From Ignavibacteriaceae bacterium (GTDB lineage: Bacteria > Bacteroidota > Ignavibacteria > Ignavibacteriales > Ignavibacteriaceae): a stretch of 19,731 bases of DNA. Positions 8,449 through 16,192 of the stretch are shown here, piece by piece (within the stretch, counting starts at the first letter, position 1; each line of letters opens with the position of its first letter). The translations under genes and the position numbers were made by a program. The DNA is taken from assembly GCA_031292465.1 (NCBI GenBank), contig JARLHB010000117.1:1-19731 (forward strand), written 5' to 3'. The notes beneath the pieces were generated by a model. The model ran no database searches, had not been told where the DNA came from, and worked only from the letters and a program-made list of their open reading frames with translations.

Positions 8449-9342
8449 TTATGGTTTTTTCTTATATGTTCCTTCTTTTTCCAGGCTCAAATCAACTTTC
8501 TCAATTATTCCTCCTTTATTCAGGATAAAGCTTACAGTATTATGATCGTAATCTATTTTTGTAAGATATCCCAGATAAACCTGTTGGCCTTCCCATAAAA
8601 GATAGGTATTTCCTTTGATGTCTGCTATAAATGCACCTTCAGGAATAAGGGCTAACAATTTAGCGCCTTGAACATCTAATAAATTGTCAAGATTTGGAGG
8701 AATTTGAGTTCTGATTAAAGGGTAGAAGATATCATATACGGGTCTTGCATTTAAATTATTTTCAACAAATTCGGCAGTTGAAAACCTGTTGTTGTCAGCA
8801 AAATAAACATCTGCTAAAATTGTAAAGTTGACAAGAAAAGTGGGCATTCCTTCTTTTTGTGAAGAAATATAGTTGCTTAAAGAAACAGATTTTACCTTTT
8901 TTAATTCTTTGCTTTGTTCAATTGCATATATAAGTCTGAATAAATCATTGAAATCGCCATTCCCGGTCAGTTTGTATTCGTAATAATGAAAATCTTTATC
9001 TTTTTTCTGATCGTTGTAATCAATATTTACTTGTGTATTTGTTGAAAAATTTGCACTTACTTTGTTAATAAAGTTAAAGAAACTAATTGAAGAAAGATTT
9101 TGAGGAATATTAAACTTTCGTTGTGCTAAAACAGAGTCAAGTTTAGCTGCTTTTTTCTGAAGCTCATAATACTGCATATTTAGCTGGTCGGTATTGTACT
9201 GGTTTGATTTTAAAGATTCCAGCTGCTTTTGATCTTCTTTTATTGTATGACGCTGATATAAAAAGATATATGAACCTCCTAGCAAAAGGAGGAGTATCAA
9301 AACACCGAATAGAGCCAGAGTATTTTTAGTTTTTCTATTCAT
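8449..9342 (-). CDS. PilO-like inner-membrane alignment protein with a PilP-like C-terminal tail
   Basis: The protein has 297 residues. A short basic N-terminus precedes one membrane helix (about 10-31, LALFGVLILLLLLGGSYIFL) and a coiled coil (about 33-75), then an alpha/beta region to about residue 185. This is the PilO/GspM plan: one membrane helix, coiled coil, periplasmic ferredoxin-like domain. The remaining part, about 220-297, is beta-rich (LLALIPEGAFIADIKGNTYL, then VYLGYLTKIDYDHNTVSFIL) and looks like the small beta-sandwich of PilP or the GspC homology region. No separate pilP gene occurs between this gene and the secretin, which supports the reading as a fusion. The start overlaps the PilMN stop by 8 nt. 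PilO-like is likely; PilP-like is by pattern only. Confidence 0.75.
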   Translation of the reverse strand: MNRKTKNTLALFGVLILLLLLGGSYIFLYQRHTIKEDQKQLESLKSNQYNTDQLNMQYYELQKKAAKLDSVLAQRKFNIPQNLSSISFFNFINKVSANFSTNTQVNIDYNDQKKDKDFHYYEYKLTGNGDFNDLFRLIYAIEQSKELKKVKSVSLSNYISSQKEGMPTFLVNFTILADVYFADNNRFSTAEFVENNLNARPVYDIFYPLIRTQIPPNLDNLLDVQGAKLLALIPEGAFIADIKGNTYLLWEGQQVYLGYLTKIDYDHNTVSFILNKGGIIEKVDLSLEKEGTYKKKP

Positions 9343-10891
9343 TAATATTCGTAGATGCTGATTTAATACTTGACGGATTAAAAATTATATTGAATCTATA
9401 AGCGTTTTTCTCACGGAGTGCTTCATAGGTAATACTTTTAAGCTGCGCTGTCTCAATTGCATAGGCAAATTCAGTCAGTACGCTTCTGTTAAGCGCATAT
9501 CCTTCAAGCGTAATATTACCGCTGTCATCCTTAGATAATTTTGTAAGCCAGATACTTCTTCTTATTCCTATATAGTGTGATATATTCTCCAGATTGGCAG
9601 ACCATACACCTGTGCCGACTGAAGCTGAATCAAGTATAACCTGGGTTTGGGAGAAGTTGCTGATTTTGCCCTGCAAATCTGATATTTTATTTAGAATTGC
9701 CTGGTTCTGCCTTAGCCTGATTGTCTGTTCCGATATTTGTTTGTCTAACTGATTGATATCTTTTTGATTCATCAGAATTTTTAATGTAATAAAGAATGCC
9801 GCAAAGAAAAGAAGCGGCAGCATAGCAAAACCATGCCATGCAAACTGAAAAGCCTTCTGCTCTTCCTTAACATAACGTGGTAAAAGATTTATTCCCTTAT
9901 ATGTTTCAGCTAATTCTTCAAAATATTCCTGTGCAATTGCAACAGGCACACTGTAAGAAGAAAATTTCTGTTTGGTGTCTGAATCAAGCAAAGCAAGATC
10001 AAGCTCCTCAAATTGCAACCGGGATACATTTGCTTCAGGGAATGTTCCATAAAACGAAAGGATAAGGTTTTCCGAATCATCTTCGCCGCAAACTATTATA
10101 TTATCTAATGCGGTAATTCCTCCGTTTTCCATTTCAAGCAATATCTTAGAAAAATAGACATCATAAGTATGAAGGTTTAATGTGCCTATATCCAATGTTG
10201 AGCCGATATGCTTTAGTTTTCTTCCCTGCAGAAAAATTAATTTACTGTTCTCTTTTCCAATATACACAATAAGCGACTGGTCATCCGGGAAGAATTTTTT
10301 CTTTTTTGCAACATAATACGCTAACGATATTTCAGCGCTTTTAACAGTTGGGATTTTATAATATCTTTTACCATTGTAATGTGCCAGAGAACTAATTAAT
10401 TTTATGCCGCTTACTTCTCCGCTTAGAAATACCGCAAGTAATGATTTATCTGCAAGTTCTATGTACTCCAGATCTTCCTTATTTAATGTAATATTTTTAG
10501 AAGCCTGAATATCATCTATTATATCCTGGGTTATTTTTGATGATTTACCGACTTTTGAGCCCTCAAACAGATGATAATATATGGAAGGTTCTGTTATTGC
10601 CGGAATAAACAAGCTCTTTTTTAAGTTATAACCCTTTAAAAAATCATTTATCAAGCTTATGCTGGAAAGTGCGATGCTTCTTTCACTGGAAGTTTTGGCA
10701 CCGGAAGTACCTTCAAAAGACAGTTCATCTCCATCTATTTTCAAACCGGTAATAGAATCTTCCATCTCAAGGGCGGATTGCACTACATCGAAAGTTGCTG
10801 CAGCATGAACTTTTATACGATTCTTTTCCTTGCTTACAACAATTATCTTTGTATCGTTTCCTTCGCAATATGTACAGATTGTAACACTCAT
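9335..10891 (-). CDS. Fused PilM-PilN (GspL-like) alignment-complex protein
   Basis: This 518-residue protein joins two parts that are usually separate genes in type IVa pilus operons. Residues about 1-320 read as a divergent actin-like PilM domain; the usual LDIGSSSVK loop at its start is replaced by ICTYCEGNDTK, so nucleotide binding is doubtful. Residues 334-338 are INLLP, the motif at the PilN N-terminus that binds PilM. A membrane helix follows (about 355-375, FAMLPLLFFAAFFITLKI), then a coiled coil (about 380-415) and a periplasmic alpha/beta domain to the end. The layout is that of GspL of type II secretion, which is equivalent to PilM plus PilN. The gene starts immediately after the pilT stop with no spacer and overlaps the PilO-like gene by 8 nt. 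It should link the motor side to the periplasmic PilO/PilP part. Confidence 0.85.
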   Translation of the reverse strand: MSVTICTYCEGNDTKIIVVSKEKNRIKVHAAATFDVVQSALEMEDSITGLKIDGDELSFEGTSGAKTSSERSIALSSISLINDFLKGYNLKKSLFIPAITEPSIYYHLFEGSKVGKSSKITQDIIDDIQASKNITLNKEDLEYIELADKSLLAVFLSGEVSGIKLISSLAHYNGKRYYKIPTVKSAEISLAYYVAKKKKFFPDDQSLIVYIGKENSKLIFLQGRKLKHIGSTLDIGTLNLHTYDVYFSKILLEMENGGITALDNIIVCGEDDSENLILSFYGTFPEANVSRLQFEELDLALLDSDTKQKFSSYSVPVAIAQEYFEELAETYKGINLLPRYVKEEQKAFQFAWHGFAMLPLLFFAAFFITLKILMNQKDINQLDKQISEQTIRLRQNQAILNKISDLQGKISNFSQTQVILDSASVGTGVWSANLENISHYIGIRRSIWLTKLSKDDSGNITLEGYALNRSVLTEFAYAIETAQLKSITYEALREKNAYRFNIIFNPSSIKSASTNINE

Positions 10892-12121
10892 TTATATGGC
10901 AGACAGTATTTGTTGAATTCTTGTTTTATTGTTTGCATAAGCAATTGCATTTTCTAAAGAAATTTTCTTTTCAAGATACAACCTTTTTAAGTCCTGCTCC
11001 ATAGTAATCATTCCCTGTGGAGCCCCCTGATTAATCATCATATATATTTCACTTGTGTTATTATTTTTTATTGCGGCTTTAACACTTGGCGTAACAACTA
11101 AAACCTCTTTGGCAAGAACACGTTTGCCGTCTAAACTCGGAACTAATTTCTGGGAAACAATTGCTACCAATACATCGGCAAGCCTGTTTCTTACCCGCTC
11201 CTGTTCGCCGGGATGAATTTCTGCTACAATTCTGTCAATTGATTCAACGGCTGACGAAGTATGTAACGTAGAAAAAACCTTGTGGCCTGTATCAGTCACT
11301 TCCAGGGCAGCCAAAATAGTATCAGGGTCTCTCATTTCACCTATTACTATTACATCGGGATCCTGCCTTAATGACTGGATTACGCCGTCTTTAAATGTTA
11401 ATACGTCTCTGCCAACTTCTCTGTGTTTTATTATTGAAAAATTTGAACTATGAACATATTCAATTGGCGATGCAATTATAACTATATGGACAGAATCTAA
11501 TTTGTTGTATGAATCAATAATTGCATCCAATGTAGTAGACTTGCCTGAACCTGTAATTCCCGTTATCAGTGTAAGTCCAAACTTAATATATGAATGGCTA
11601 AAAGTCTTTCTTACATTCGGATGAAAGCCGTAACTGTCAATTGACCTTATCTCGGAATTTATAGCGCGCATATTTAAAGTGAGAGTATCAAGATCGAAAT
11701 AAGCGTCTGCCCTGAAACGTACATCCATATTCCTTCTTGTATAAAAGTATGTATAGCTAAAGTCCAGATTCTTAATATCGCTTAATAATTTTCTTTGGTT
11801 TGCATTGAGCAAATTAATAATAATTATAGAAGCTTCGTCATTTGAGAGTACCTGAAGTTCTTTAACACGTTCTTTTCTGCCGAATATTCGCATCCAAACA
11901 AAACCGCCGCTGCCGTGCCCGCCAATTTCAATATCGGAAGCTTCGCGTTCAATCATGCTTGTAAGCATTTTGTTAACGTAAGTACGAAGTATCATCCTGT
12001 TTTCGGGGGCAAGTTTTTCAATATTATCCAGAATATAGATAATACGCTCCGGGCCCACAAGATATTGGGGAATGGATTTTACAAATTCAGTTAATATGTC
12101 TTTTATATTTACTGCGGGCAA
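10892..12121 (-). CDS. pilT: PilT-family retraction ATPase
   Basis: This 409-residue secretion ATPase belongs to the PilT/PilU branch. The Walker A loop GITGSGKSTT ends at Lys194 (Ile replaces the usual Pro). Next come the Asp-box region (ASPIEYVH), Walker B in RQDPDVIVIGEMRD and the His box STLHTSSAVESIDRI, which is the PilT form rather than the HTNDAP form of PilB. It ends with GMITMEQDLKRLYLEKKISLENA-type PilT sequence, and no Cys4 zinc motif is present. PilT powers pilus retraction and depolymerisation, as in twitching motility and DNA uptake. The start codon is TTG (12121-12119), supported by a Shine-Dalgarno sequence 5 nt upstream. Its stop abuts the PilMN start. A 115-nt AT-rich gap separates it from pilB, the largest gap in the operon. 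Confidence 0.93.
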   Translation of the reverse strand: MPAVNIKDILTEFVKSIPQYLVGPERIIYILDNIEKLAPENRMILRTYVNKMLTSMIEREASDIEIGGHGSGGFVWMRIFGRKERVKELQVLSNDEASIIIINLLNANQRKLLSDIKNLDFSYTYFYTRRNMDVRFRADAYFDLDTLTLNMRAINSEIRSIDSYGFHPNVRKTFSHSYIKFGLTLITGITGSGKSTTLDAIIDSYNKLDSVHIVIIASPIEYVHSSNFSIIKHREVGRDVLTFKDGVIQSLRQDPDVIVIGEMRDPDTILAALEVTDTGHKVFSTLHTSSAVESIDRIVAEIHPGEQERVRNRLADVLVAIVSQKLVPSLDGKRVLAKEVLVVTPSVKAAIKNNNTSEIYMMINQGAPQGMITMEQDLKRLYLEKKISLENAIAYANNKTRIQQILSAI

Positions 12122-12134
12122 TTATATCCTTTCT
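12122..12134 (-). promoter_or_regulatory. Ribosome binding site deciding the TTG start of pilT
   Basis: On the minus strand AGAAAGGA (12134-12127) stands 5 nt before the TTG at 12121. This spacing fits a Shine-Dalgarno site and supports TTG as the true start. The rest of the 115-nt gap up to the pilB stop (12135-12236) is very AT-rich; I see no GC-rich terminator hairpin there, and an internal promoter is possible but not clear. Confidence 0.6.
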
Positions 12135-12236
12135 AATATTGGACAAGCTAAATTATCGTGTTAACTTAATAAAGACAACAATAAAATAATTTTTGGGCTG
12201 TTGTAATTATAATATCAAATAATTAAATATTAAAAT

Positions 12237-14027
12237 TTAATCTTCAGATGTTGAAGCTAATACTTCCTCAATTGAGCTTAAGCCAAGTCTTACCTTTTCA
12301 AACCCGGCTTCTCTCAGGCTTAGTGTACCGTCTGCTCTTGCCTGAGCCCTTATCCTCTCTTCATCCACTTCAATTCCTGAACGAACGATTATTTGTCTTA
12401 TTTCTTTTGTAAAATATAGAGCTTCATGAATAGCGAGGCGCCCTTTATACCCGGTTCCTCCGCATCTGTCGCAGCCTTTAGGTTCGTAAATATTATAGTT
12501 TCTCCATTCCGCAATATTCAATTTTGCGGCGTCCATTACGACCTCATCAAAATTTACCACTTTTCTTTTACAATCGGGGCATAATCTCCTGATTAATCTT
12601 TGGGCAACAATAATATTTATTGCATAAGCAATTAAAAAAGGTTCAATTCCCATCTTATATAATCTTGCAACAGCACTTGGCGCATCGTTAGTATGCAAGG
12701 TGGAAAATGTAAGGTGGCCGGTATTAGCAAGCTTTATAGCTATATCTGCGGTTTCCCTGTCTCTCATTTCACCAACTAAAACTATATCGGGGTCATGCCT
12801 TAAGATAGACCTGATCGCCTGTTCAAAGTTCATTTTATACCCGATTTTAAGCTGCCGGGCTCCTTCTATAACATATTCAACAGGATCTTCAACAGTAAGA
12901 ACATTTACGGTTGGATCAATTACCTGGTAAAGAGCAGCAACAAGGGTAGTGCTTTTACCACTTCCTGTAGGGCCTGTTAATATAACCATCCCTTGCGGTT
13001 GCGTTATAGCTTTATGAAACGCATCTTTTGAATAACCGGTTAAACCAAGTTTTTCAAGATCCCTGATAACTTTTCTGTCATCCAGGATTCTTATTACCAC
13101 GCTTTCAAACTTATTTTTTAGCTCTGTTCCTACCATAGGTAAAACGGAAACACGGAACCTGATAATATGTCCGTCAATTTCTCTTTGGATAAAGCCGTCC
13201 TGGGCACGTTCCCTTTCAAATCTATCCATTCCTTGTGACCGGTCTTTAACAACAGCTATAATAGCTTCCGGCAAGGTGCCTTCCTGTACATGCCATAGCT
13301 GCAGGTTACCATCAATACGGATTGAAATTTCAGTCCTGTTGGCTGCTTTTGGAACAAAATGAATATCACTTGCGCCCCGCCTTACTCCTTCTACCAAAGC
13401 GCCCTCTACTAAATTGATAAGAGCGCTTTTATTAATTTCCGCATCTAAAGCGTCTTCATCTAATGTCCCCTCATCTTTATCAATTTGAATTTCAGGGGCG
13501 GCCTCCTCCATCATTTTCAAATAAACATTCTCAGGAGGAAGGATTGTATGAATCAGTTTTTCGTAGTCTTTTTTTCTAATATAAAGGACTTCGTATTTTT
13601 TTGCGTTAAGCCCGAATGCAATCTTGGGAATATTTCTGTCGGTTGGGTCAATTGCTGCCAAAATTAATTTATCTTTTATCCGTTCATCAAACATAAACGG
13701 AATAATTTTATGTTCCAGCATCTGGCTTTTCATCTGGTCGCCTGCACCGTTTATCATTACCTTTATTGCGTTTAATTTTTCAGGCGGTATTTCATCTAAG
13801 TGAACTTCCAACTCACGGAAGGCATAGAGAATGGCAACTTCTCTGAATATAGTATCATGGTCGTATTTAAAATCCTGGACAAGTATTTGAGCAAGGTTTC
13901 GTTTTATCTTGCTTTTGTCATTAGCTTTGGCATTTAAAGCTTTTTCCAACATTGCAGCATCGATTATTCCCTTTTTAAAAAGAAGGTAACCGATTTTATC
14001 AGTCATTTCTAAGTTAGTATCAATCAT
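12237..14027 (-). CDS. pilB: PilB/GspE-family assembly ATPase
   Basis: This 596-residue hexameric motor ATPase powers pilus extension. An N-terminal MshEN/GspE-N-like domain (about 8-170) is followed by the N2 domain (ALVEGVRRGASDIHF) and the C-terminal ATPase. Walker A is GPTGSGKSTT with Lys358, the Asp box is VEDPVEYVIEGARQ, Walker B is RHDPDIVLVGEMRD, and the His box STLHTNDAPSAVARL is the PilB/GspE type. Two CxxC pairs form the zinc site: LCPDCKR, then GCDRCGGTGYKGR. All catalytic motifs are intact and the length is normal for PilB. Its ATG overlaps the pilC stop as ATGA (4 nt), so translation is coupled. Presence of a distinct PilT next to it favours type IVa pilus over type II secretion. 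Confidence 0.95.
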   Translation of the reverse strand: MIDTNLEMTDKIGYLLFKKGIIDAAMLEKALNAKANDKSKIKRNLAQILVQDFKYDHDTIFREVAILYAFRELEVHLDEIPPEKLNAIKVMINGAGDQMKSQMLEHKIIPFMFDERIKDKLILAAIDPTDRNIPKIAFGLNAKKYEVLYIRKKDYEKLIHTILPPENVYLKMMEEAAPEIQIDKDEGTLDEDALDAEINKSALINLVEGALVEGVRRGASDIHFVPKAANRTEISIRIDGNLQLWHVQEGTLPEAIIAVVKDRSQGMDRFERERAQDGFIQREIDGHIIRFRVSVLPMVGTELKNKFESVVIRILDDRKVIRDLEKLGLTGYSKDAFHKAITQPQGMVILTGPTGSGKSTTLVAALYQVIDPTVNVLTVEDPVEYVIEGARQLKIGYKMNFEQAIRSILRHDPDIVLVGEMRDRETADIAIKLANTGHLTFSTLHTNDAPSAVARLYKMGIEPFLIAYAINIIVAQRLIRRLCPDCKRKVVNFDEVVMDAAKLNIAEWRNYNIYEPKGCDRCGGTGYKGRLAIHEALYFTKEIRQIIVRSGIEVDEERIRAQARADGTLSLREAGFEKVRLGLSSIEEVLASTSED

Positions 14028-15397
14028 GCAATAGTTCTTTCAATATAAGTACTTGCGGCCATTCCGGGAGATTTCGGATGTATGGTTGCAGTTTCGGACG
14101 AGACTAAAGTAAGTAGTATCATTACAATCATAATTATCATTGCAATGAATACCTGAACCATTTCAACCAAATTTTTAAGCTTATAGACAGTTTCGCTTTC
14201 ATAATAGTTGGCAATTTGAAGAGCAGTATTTTTAATTGTGCCCGTCTCTTCACCGGAATGCAGCCTTGAAAGGAATGTCTCTGTAAATACTCCGCTTGCA
14301 GCAAATGCTTCCGTAATTCCCGTACCCTTTTTTACCATAAGAGGTATGGCAACATTTTTTATTCTTTCCTCAAAATATTTGTTCCCTACTGCTTCAGCCG
14401 CAATTCTTATAGGCTCAATACTTTCTGCCGATCCGCTGTAAAGAGTATAAAATACTCTGCAAAATACTTCTATTAGGGTCTTATGAATGAGCGAGCCTAC
14501 CATAGGAATTTTTAACATGTATTTGCTTAGTATATATCCGCCCTTTTTAGACCTTGCTATCTGCCAAAATAGCACCGGCGGTATAATAAACAATAAACAA
14601 ACCAAAATAGTATTGTCTGAAAGAAAGTCACTCATTTTTAATGTGAATTTTGTCATCGGCGGGAGGGGAATGTCGAATTTGACAAAAAGTTTTGCAGTTT
14701 CCGGGAAAATGTATGCCACATAGAACAGTACCGCAGCAAAAAGGACTAAGAGTGTTATAGCGGGCGTTATTAATGCACTCCTTAGACTTTTTTTAAATTC
14801 CTGTGTTCGCTCTAAAAATTTTGCGGTTGCTTTATATATCTCAGTCATATTACCGCTTTTTGCAGCAAGGCCAAGCATATAGGCAGTAAATTTGCCGAAT
14901 ACACCCTGGTATTTAAGAAACGTTACTTCGCTGTCGGCGCCTTTCTTTAATTCATTATTAATCTCGCGTAATGTTTCTTTCAGCGTTTTGTTTTGAGTGT
15001 CGTTTATAAGCAAAGTTAAAATTTCGCTGTAAGGTAATTTCTGTTCAAGCAGTTCAGCGCTGATTTTTACAAACGTAACAATTTCTGTTGTAGGGGGTTT
15101 AAAATTAAATTCAAATAATTTTTTATTTACAGAGAGGACTCTAAACCCAAGCCTGGTTAAGGCTTCTTCAACTTCTTTTTTAGAATAAGCTTTTTGTTCA
15201 CCGCTTATTGCTTTTTCTTTGCCGCGCCTGACCCTGTAAAGGTACGAGGATTTCTTTTCAATATTTTTAACTTTTAATTGATTCTTATCTGCGAGGCGAT
15301 AGATTTTCCGCTTCCCCTCGCTAACAGATTTGGCTGATAGCGTGCCGCTTATTAACTGGCCATTTAGTTTTTCCGCTGTAAATTTGAATTCAATCAT
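14024..15397 (-). CDS. pilC: PilC/GspF-family inner-membrane platform protein
   Basis: This 457-residue platform protein is contacted by the PilB and PilT motors. After an N-terminal cytoplasmic segment of about 105 residues it has two T2SSF repeats (about 105-230 and 305-435). These include the family-typical GLAAKSGNMTEIYKATAKFLE and, in the second repeat, RLHSGEETGTIKNTALQIANYYE. Three membrane helices are evident at about 207-232, 260-280 and 415-440. The start is fixed: the ATG at 15397 is directly preceded by an in-frame TAA. No Shine-Dalgarno sequence is visible upstream, unlike most genes here. A decayed duplicate of its first 12 codons lies about 675 bp upstream, on the other side of a toxin-antitoxin pair, so the present upstream region is probably not the ancestral one. 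Confidence 0.93.
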   Translation of the reverse strand: MIEFKFTAEKLNGQLISGTLSAKSVSEGKRKIYRLADKNQLKVKNIEKKSSYLYRVRRGKEKAISGEQKAYSKKEVEEALTRLGFRVLSVNKKLFEFNFKPPTTEIVTFVKISAELLEQKLPYSEILTLLINDTQNKTLKETLREINNELKKGADSEVTFLKYQGVFGKFTAYMLGLAAKSGNMTEIYKATAKFLERTQEFKKSLRSALITPAITLLVLFAAVLFYVAYIFPETAKLFVKFDIPLPPMTKFTLKMSDFLSDNTILVCLLFIIPPVLFWQIARSKKGGYILSKYMLKIPMVGSLIHKTLIEVFCRVFYTLYSGSAESIEPIRIAAEAVGNKYFEERIKNVAIPLMVKKGTGITEAFAASGVFTETFLSRLHSGEETGTIKNTALQIANYYESETVYKLKNLVEMVQVFIAMIIMIVMILLTLVSSETATIHPKSPGMAASTYIERTIA

Positions 15398-15399
15398 TT
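15362..15399 (-). repeat. Intact copy of the 38-nt direct repeat at the pilC start
   Basis: By hand alignment this segment matches 16037-16074 at 33 of 38 positions without gaps, at a constant offset of 675 nt. It covers the first 12 codons of pilC and 2 nt before the ATG. The two copies flank the toxin-antitoxin pair. Confidence 0.8.
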
Positions 15400-15437
15400 A
15401 CTTATTATAATTTTCAATTCATTAGTTGTTCTAGCTC

Positions 15438-15734
15438 TTATTGGCTTAGTCTTTCCTTCCAGTAACCTGGTTTACGGGATAAGTGTGCAATAGCAGCAAT
15501 AAATATCTCGCCTTTTTTGATTTGGTAAATTACAACAAAGGGGAATCTGTTGGTAATGCATTTCCGGGTATTTTCAGATTGTTTAGAGAATGCTTCGGGG
15601 AATTCAATGATTCGTTGAATAGTATAATATGTTTCTTTCAGAAACTCCAAACCAAGTTTTTGTTGCTGGTTTTCATAATAATCAACAGCCTGATTAAGCT
15701 CGTTACGAGCCTCCGGATGAAATGTAAATATCAC
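15438..15734 (-). CDS. ParE/RelE-family toxin of a toxin-antitoxin pair
   Basis: This 98-residue protein has the ParE/RelE plasmid-stabilisation fold pattern: FHPEARNELNQAVDYYENQQQKLG at the start, a central FPEAF segment, then RKCITNRFPFVVIYQIKKGEIFIAAIAHLSRKPGYWKER. The ending AHLSRKPGYWKER is typical of the RelE/ParE branch found with short unstable antitoxins. Members inhibit gyrase (ParE) or cleave mRNA on ribosomes (RelE); which applies cannot be told from sequence alone. The start overlaps the antitoxin stop by 4 nt (ATGA), the usual coupling. The stop is 40 nt before the pilC ATG, and no terminator lies between, so readthrough into pilC is likely. Confidence 0.9.
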   Translation of the reverse strand: MIFTFHPEARNELNQAVDYYENQQQKLGLEFLKETYYTIQRIIEFPEAFSKQSENTRKCITNRFPFVVIYQIKKGEIFIAAIAHLSRKPGYWKERLSQ

Positions 15735-15964
15735 CGTATAATCCGATTCCTAATTTCTTTGAAAACCTGTTCACCGTCTAAAGCTTCGATTTTATTTTGG
15801 TCATATTCCTTTACGCGTTTTTCTGCTTCCTCTGACCATAAACGGTTAATTTCGTCCTGTATAGGTGCGTTAAGGCTTCCTAATAGTTTATCTACTAACT
15901 CAGCTCTGTCTTCGCGTGGAAGAAGAAGGGCATCATCAGCAAACTTCTTGGCTAAATCAGTCAT
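15731..15964 (-). CDS. Antitoxin of the addiction-module component type
   Basis: This 77-residue acidic protein is of the unstable antitoxin type annotated as putative addiction module component. It begins MTDLAKKFADDALLLPREDRAELVDKLLGSL, and the LPxEDRAELxDxLLxSL segment is the hallmark. A middle part, DEINRLWSEEAEKRVKEYDQNKIEAL, and a tail, GEQVFKEIRNRI, are also typical of the family. It should neutralise the toxin encoded immediately downstream and may repress its own promoter, as many antitoxins do. A 12-nt palindrome overlapping a promoter just upstream would suit that role. Confidence 0.9.
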   Translation of the reverse strand: MTDLAKKFADDALLLPREDRAELVDKLLGSLNAPIQDEINRLWSEEAEKRVKEYDQNKIEALDGEQVFKEIRNRIIR

Positions 15965-15981
15965 TTTATTTTCTCTTTGGC

Positions 15982-16018
15982 TATTTGCAAATATACTTTA
16001 TGAAAAATCCGTATACAA
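15982..16018 (-). promoter_or_regulatory. Candidate toxin-antitoxin promoter with overlapping 12-nt palindrome
   Basis: On the minus strand, TTG (16018-16016) is followed after 20 nt by TATATTTG (15995-15988), an exact fit to the Bacteroidota TAnnTTTG element at the expected spacing; transcription would begin close to the antitoxin ATG at 15964. The perfect palindrome TATTTGCAAATA (15982-15993) overlaps the downstream element and is a natural place for antitoxin binding. A sigma-70-like alternative lies just upstream: TTGACG, 16 nt, TATACG. No transcript data support either choice. Confidence 0.45.
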
Positions 16019-16033
16019 TCCTTATATAAATCG

Positions 16034-16072
16034 TCAATTTAATTTTTCTGCTGTAAAGTTGGATTCGATCAT
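16034..16072 (-). pseudogene. Decayed duplicate of the pilC 5' end
   Basis: Read on the minus strand from the ATG at 16072, this encodes MIESNFTAEKLN and then TGA, against MIEFKFTAEKLN at the start of pilC (10 of 12 residues). The nucleotide match is 33/38 over 16037-16074 versus 15362-15399. Beyond codon 12 the similarity fades into the toxin-antitoxin promoter region. This copy still has a Shine-Dalgarno-like AGGA (16086-16083) 10 nt before its ATG, which the working pilC copy lacks. I infer it marks the original pilC start, cut off when the toxin-antitoxin segment arrived; the reverse order of events is possible. Confidence 0.7.
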
Positions 16073-16192
16073 TTTAGATATTTCCTGCGGATGTGATAAT
16101 TATTCAAATTACCAGCTATTCAAAAATTTTAAAATAGATTGCAAATCAACAATTTATTTAAATAAAAGTTCATTAAAAGATAACGTATTTCT

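Noticed and set aside
15398..16074. Insertion sequence or transposon carrying the toxin-antitoxin pair
   Set aside because: No transposase or terminal inverted repeats are present, and the 38-nt imperfect direct repeat comes from pilC coding sequence, so I report a duplication rather than a mobile element.
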